A stretch of 6,630 nt of DNA, taken from NCBI GenBank assembly GCA_023458995.1, contig JAEWVV010000028.1, positions 1-6,630 of the forward strand, written 5' to 3'. Positions within the stretch are counted from its first letter, which is position 1. Each line of letters begins with the position of its first letter. Positions 3,643 to 6,630 of this stretch are shown here, one piece after another. The position numbers and the translations under genes were made by a program. The stretch is from Bacillota bacterium (GTDB lineage: Bacteria > Bacillota_I > Bacilli_A > Acholeplasmatales > Acholeplasmataceae). Under the pieces are notes generated by a model. The model had not been told where the DNA came from. It saw only the letters and a list, made by a program, of their open reading frames with translations, and searched no databases.

Positions 3643-4791
3643 TTAAGCCTTATAGGTGTAACTTAAGGTATTTGATAAAGGTGAAACCCTACCAACAAAG
3701 TCAACAGCTTGTACTTGAATTAAATACGTTTGATCTTTCACTAATCCTGTTAAAACGATTTGATTAAGTCTTGTATATTTATGGAATTTACCATCTAAGT
3801 AAACTGCATATTCTTCAACACCATAATCATCAGTAGACTTCGTCCAATAAATGGAATTCTTAAGCATCGCTAATTGAATATCACCAGGCTGTGTTGGATT
3901 TTCAGTATCCAATGTTGCGTAATCTTGTTTATAGACTCTTACATAATCCACTTCAAGTGCTGTAGGGAAGATCGTATCATCAACTCCTTGTGCTCCACCC
4001 CAATCTCCGCCAACCGCTAAGTTGATAATAAGGAAGAACATTTGATCAAAGGGAAATGCTGCACTAGACTTTACATCTTTATTAAGTTCAGCAACATAAT
4101 TGAATTCACCCAGTTTATCGCCATCGACATATGTCAAGATTTTTCCTGGTGTCCAAATCATTTCATAATCTTTAAACTCAGTTTCAACATTTTCATAAAG
4201 TCTTGAATAACCAATTTGGGTTCCAAGCTTATGATTGAATTTTTCGGTGTGAATGGTGGTATGTATTCTATTTTTATCATAGCCTACATATTCCATAATA
4301 TCAATTTCACCACTGTTAGGCCATCCGCCGTATGAATTCATCACAGGCATCATCCAAATCGCTGGCCATGTTCCACGACCACTTGGCATTTTCGCACGGG
4401 TAATAATTCTCACATATTGGAAATTACCTTTATATTTGGTAGTTAAGCGTGATGATGTATAAGAACGTTGATCTTTCGTTTCACGTCTTGCAGTGATCAC
4501 CATTTTACCATCAACAACTTCTGTATTCTCTTTCGTATAGGTTTGAAGTTCGTTATTTCCGCCACCAAAATTACCAAGTTCAAAATTCCACTTGGATTCA
4601 TCGATTGCATCACCGCTAAATTCGTCTGCCCATGTGCATACCCAGCCACCCTCTAAGGTAGGAATATCACAATCTGATGCAGGTGTCAGTGGTGCTAACC
4701 CGTTTGGCACTGTCAGTTCTTCAGTTGGTTCTTTATCGTCACATCCAAATAATACGAATGCTAAGAATAAGATAATTAATAATTTCTTCAT
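3643..4791 (-). CDS. Secreted GH16 beta-glucanase (laminarinase-like) lipoprotein with FN3 domain
   Basis: 382 aa. Residues 1-17 are a lipoprotein signal with lipobox LFGC, so Cys17 should be lipidated and the enzyme held on the outer face of the membrane. After a short linker, the GH16 jelly-roll spans about 50-288. It shows WPAIWMMP (142-149) and the catalytic GEIDIMEYVG (161-170) with nucleophile Glu162, Asp164 and acid/base Glu167, and it closes with VDYVRVYK. This retaining fold hydrolyses beta-1,3/1,4-glucans; the sequence style fits bacterial laminarinases (beta-1,3-glucanase), though exact linkage is inferred. Residues about 297-382 form an FN3 module (IYWTKSTDDYGVEEYAVYLDG...). It is the last gene of the permease operon: its ATG is 9 nt after the upstream stop, and that TAA overlaps the AAGGAG ribosome site. 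This supports one job: cut glucan outside, import the products. Confidence 0.93.
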   Translation of the reverse strand: MKKLLIILFLAFVLFGCDDKEPTEELTVPNGLAPLTPASDCDIPTLEGGWVCTWADEFSGDAIDESKWNFELGNFGGGNNELQTYTKENTEVVDGKMVITARRETKDQRSYTSSRLTTKYKGNFQYVRIITRAKMPSGRGTWPAIWMMPVMNSYGGWPNSGEIDIMEYVGYDKNRIHTTIHTEKFNHKLGTQIGYSRLYENVETEFKDYEMIWTPGKILTYVDGDKLGEFNYVAELNKDVKSSAAFPFDQMFFLIINLAVGGDWGGAQGVDDTIFPTALEVDYVRVYKQDYATLDTENPTQPGDIQLAMLKNSIYWTKSTDDYGVEEYAVYLDGKFHKYTRLNQIVLTGLVKDQTYLIQVQAVDFVGRVSPLSNTLSYTYKA

Positions 4792-4800
4792 GCTTTCTCC

Positions 4801-5733
4801 TTATTCACCGGTGATGCCGGTACGATCGATACTTTCAGTAAAGTATCTTTGTGCTAAAAAGTATAACACAAGTAGTGGCAATATCGTAAGCATATTACCT
4901 GCTAATACAAGTGCTTCATTTAATTCTGCACCAGGGGTTCCTGGTGGGAAAAGTTGAATATAACTTGCTCTAAAGGCTTGAAGCTTTAAAGGAAGTGTAA
5001 TTTGACCACCAACATAAAGGGAGGTCATAAACGTTTCATTCCAATACCATACGAATGAAAATAGGAACACAATGATAAATGATGGTATAGCAAGTGGAAT
5101 TGCAATACGCGTGAAAATCTTTAATTGAGATGCTCCATCAACTTCAGCTGATTCCATTAAAATGGAAGGAATCGTTTTGAAGAATTGATAGAAAATAAGA
5201 ATGTAGATCGCTGCATTAATTCCTTGACCAAAGATTGCGGGTAGAATCATCGACCACTGTGTGCTCATGATTCCTAAATTTCTAAAGATTAACATGTTTG
5301 CAACCATCGTTACCTGTGAAGGAAGAATAAATGTTGCAAGCATTAAACCAAAGAAAATTTTCTTAAGTGGGAAATTAAACTTAGCAAATCCATAACCAAT
5401 AATTGCAGATGAAATCGTAACTGATAACGTCACTTTTAAAACATAGGATGTTGTACCCCATATGGATTTTGGTAATCCTAAAACCTGAAGTGCTCTTTGA
5501 TAGTTTTCCCAGTGTAGTTCAGTCGGTATCCATTTTACACCTGCATTGATTAAATCGTTTACGTTTTTCAAACTATTGACAACCATAAATAATACAGGAT
5601 ATAGGTAAATGTAGCTAAAACTGATCAAAAGTGTATAAATGATGATTTTATAGATCAGTCCATCAACGAAATTCATACCGAAGAAGAGTTTACGAAGTTT
5701 AATCTTTATATACTTTTTATCGATTGTTTTCAT
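4801..5733 (-). CDS. Sugar ABC transporter permease, MalG type
   Basis: 310 aa with about six membrane spans (near 28-53, 99-118, 125-150, 161-183, 213-235 and 276-296). The cytoplasmic EAA loop that docks the ATPase is at 194-213 (ESAEVDGAS to IPLAIP), with the expected Gly200 and late Pro213. The C-terminus QRYFTESIDRTGITGE is the usual ending of MalG/CUT1-type carbohydrate permeases. It would pair with the MalF-type protein encoded just upstream to form the channel for an oligosaccharide. ATG 5733 is chosen because GGGAG lies 8 nt before it and it follows the upstream stop by only 2 nt; an in-frame ATG at 5814 lies within the neighbour. The start implies translational coupling. The substrate is not readable from a permease, but the GH16 gene next in line suggests beta-glucan oligosaccharides. 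Confidence 0.94.
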   Translation of the reverse strand: MKTIDKKYIKIKLRKLFFGMNFVDGLIYKIIIYTLLISFSYIYLYPVLFMVVNSLKNVNDLINAGVKWIPTELHWENYQRALQVLGLPKSIWGTTSYVLKVTLSVTISSAIIGYGFAKFNFPLKKIFFGLMLATFILPSQVTMVANMLIFRNLGIMSTQWSMILPAIFGQGINAAIYILIFYQFFKTIPSILMESAEVDGASQLKIFTRIAIPLAIPSFIIVFLFSFVWYWNETFMTSLYVGGQITLPLKLQAFRASYIQLFPPGTPGAELNEALVLAGNMLTILPLLVLYFLAQRYFTESIDRTGITGE

Positions 5734-5735
5734 CG

Positions 5736-6630
5736 TTATTTCTCCCTTCTTCTCATGGATAATAGCCCAACGAAGATGAGCATAATAACGACCATCAAAA
5801 TAAAGTATACCCAAGCGATTGCTGCAGCATAACCATATCCAAAGTAGAATGTTGAATCAGGACCACCAGCAATCATATGCGTACGTGCTAAATCCAAGAT
5901 ACCTGCTGGTTCTACGAATAAAGACATCGATACAACAACATAAATCACTGCAACTGTAATAAGTGGTTTAATCGAAGGTAAGGTAATCTTCCAAAAACGG
6001 TCCCAAGGTGAAGCACCATCGATGGATGCTGCTTCATAGATTGAACCATCAATTTTTTGTAATCCAGCAAGGAAAATAAGAATTGGAATACCTGCATACC
6101 ATAAGACGAGAAGCATTGAATTTAGTAATGCTTCAATTGGACTTGCAAGCCAAGGACCTAAGTTTTCTGTTAATGCGATGAGTGCTTCACTATCTTGAAG
6201 TGAAGGAAGTGAAGTTGCCTCTTGGTTGGCAAGTTCATTAATGACTGGACCTGTTGCAATAACTACAGGAAGGAAAAAGATTGTACGCCAGAATCCTTTG
6301 AGTTTAATCGGATTATTGATTAATACTGCAATTAATATCGAAAATACGACAACAAGTGGTACTGAAAGTAACATCTTTCCTAAGTATGTAGCAAATAATG
6401 GTAATAACGTCTGACTTCTAAAAATGTTTAAATAATTGACAAATCCAACGGGAGTACTAATAACACCTTGTTGTGCATTATAGTAAGCTTCTTGGAAACT
6501 TAAATAAAGCGAATAAAACATGGGGTATAAGGTGAAAATCCCAAATCCAATCAACCAAAGTAGGATAAAGATATAGCCACGTATAGCTTCTCTTTTCTTA
6601 CGTGTCATCTTGATTTTAATGAATCCAAAT
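5736..6630 (-). CDS. Sugar ABC transporter permease, MalF type (5' end probably outside the window)
   Basis: At least 290 aa are seen from Met at 6608, with about six membrane spans (near 12-35, 76-98, 108-126, 159-185, 212-236 and 257-284). A polar external stretch lies at about 123-157. The EAA loop is YEAASIDGAS...LPSIKP at 191-215 (numbered from that Met), with Gly198 and Pro211, the ATPase contact of CUT1 importers. The C-terminus is basic (MRRREK). The frame stays open from the Met at 6608 to the window edge (adding FGFIKIK), and no ribosome site precedes that Met, so the true start is probably further upstream. It is the first visible gene of the operon and pairs with the MalG-type protein 2 nt downstream. 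A solute-binding protein would be expected beyond the edge. The ATPase may be a shared one encoded elsewhere. Confidence 0.92.
   Translation of the reverse strand, partial: FGFIKIKMTRKKREAIRGYIFILLWLIGFGIFTLYPMFYSLYLSFQEAYYNAQQGVISTPVGFVNYLNIFRSQTLLPLFATYLGKMLLSVPLVVVFSILIAVLINNPIKLKGFWRTIFFLPVVIATGPVINELANQEATSLPSLQDSEALIALTENLGPWLASPIEALLNSMLLVLWYAGIPILIFLAGLQKIDGSIYEAASIDGASPWDRFWKITLPSIKPLITVAVIYVVVSMSLFVEPAGILDLARTHMIAGGPDSTFYFGYGYAAAIAWVYFILMVVIMLIFVGLLSMRRREK

Noticed and set aside
5734..5814. ATG 5814 as start of the MalG-type permease
   Set aside because: It would overlap the upstream permease by about 80 bp, lacks a ribosome site, and the extra residues are not permease-like.
1..6630. 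CRISPR arrays, tRNA or rRNA genes, replication origin
   Set aside because: No regularly spaced repeats, cloverleaf-type segments, rRNA cores or DnaA-box clusters were seen on either strand.

Overview
The window looks like chromosome from a low-GC, Firmicutes/Mollicutes-type bacterium, most plausibly an Acholeplasma/Izemoplasma-like member of the Tenericutes. The signs are AT-rich DNA, strong AGGAGG-type ribosome sites, intrinsic terminators with long T-tracts, extended -10 (TGnTATAAT) promoters, a Gram-positive-style lipoprotein and many small, tightly packed genes. Tryptophan is encoded by TGG and no gene needs TGA read-through, so the standard bacterial code fits and Mycoplasma/Spiroplasma coding does not. 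The lineage is inference, not proof.

Layout from left to right. 1-74 (minus) is the 5' end of a gene running off the left edge, probably an IS1182-like transposase. 89-172 holds one or two intrinsic terminators. 175-903 (minus) is an endonuclease/exonuclease/phosphatase (EEP) family hydrolase. It is divergent from 966-1619 (plus), an SGNH/CE12-type carbohydrate acetylesterase; the two share a compact 62-bp promoter region with a perfect 10-bp inverted repeat. A shared bidirectional terminator (1625-1648) separates the esterase from 1650-1964 (minus), a small exported protein with a single InlB B-repeat. That gene's promoter carries a palindrome between -35 and -10. 2046-2522 (minus) is an unrecognised 158-aa protein, and 2634-3338 (minus) an OmpR/PhoB-family response regulator with no histidine kinase in view.

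3339-3642 has no protein gene but is full of signals: the response-regulator promoter, a probable independent ~115-nt structured RNA with its own extended -10 promoter and a strong terminator whose loop is a C8 tract, and the terminator of the next operon. 3643-6630 (minus) is a carbohydrate-uptake operon read right to left: a MalF-type permease (its 5' end probably lies beyond the right edge), a MalG-type permease 2 nt later, and a secreted GH16 beta-glucanase lipoprotein with a C-terminal FN3 domain 9 nt later. The binding protein is presumably upstream, outside the window; no ATPase is visible.

As a working picture, the GH16 lipoprotein cuts an extracellular beta-glucan (laminarin-like) and the ABC permeases import the oligosaccharides. 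The cytoplasmic CE12-type esterase may strip acetyl groups from other imported sugars; a link between these two loci is inference. The most unusual item is the candidate small RNA/attenuator at about 3436-3550.
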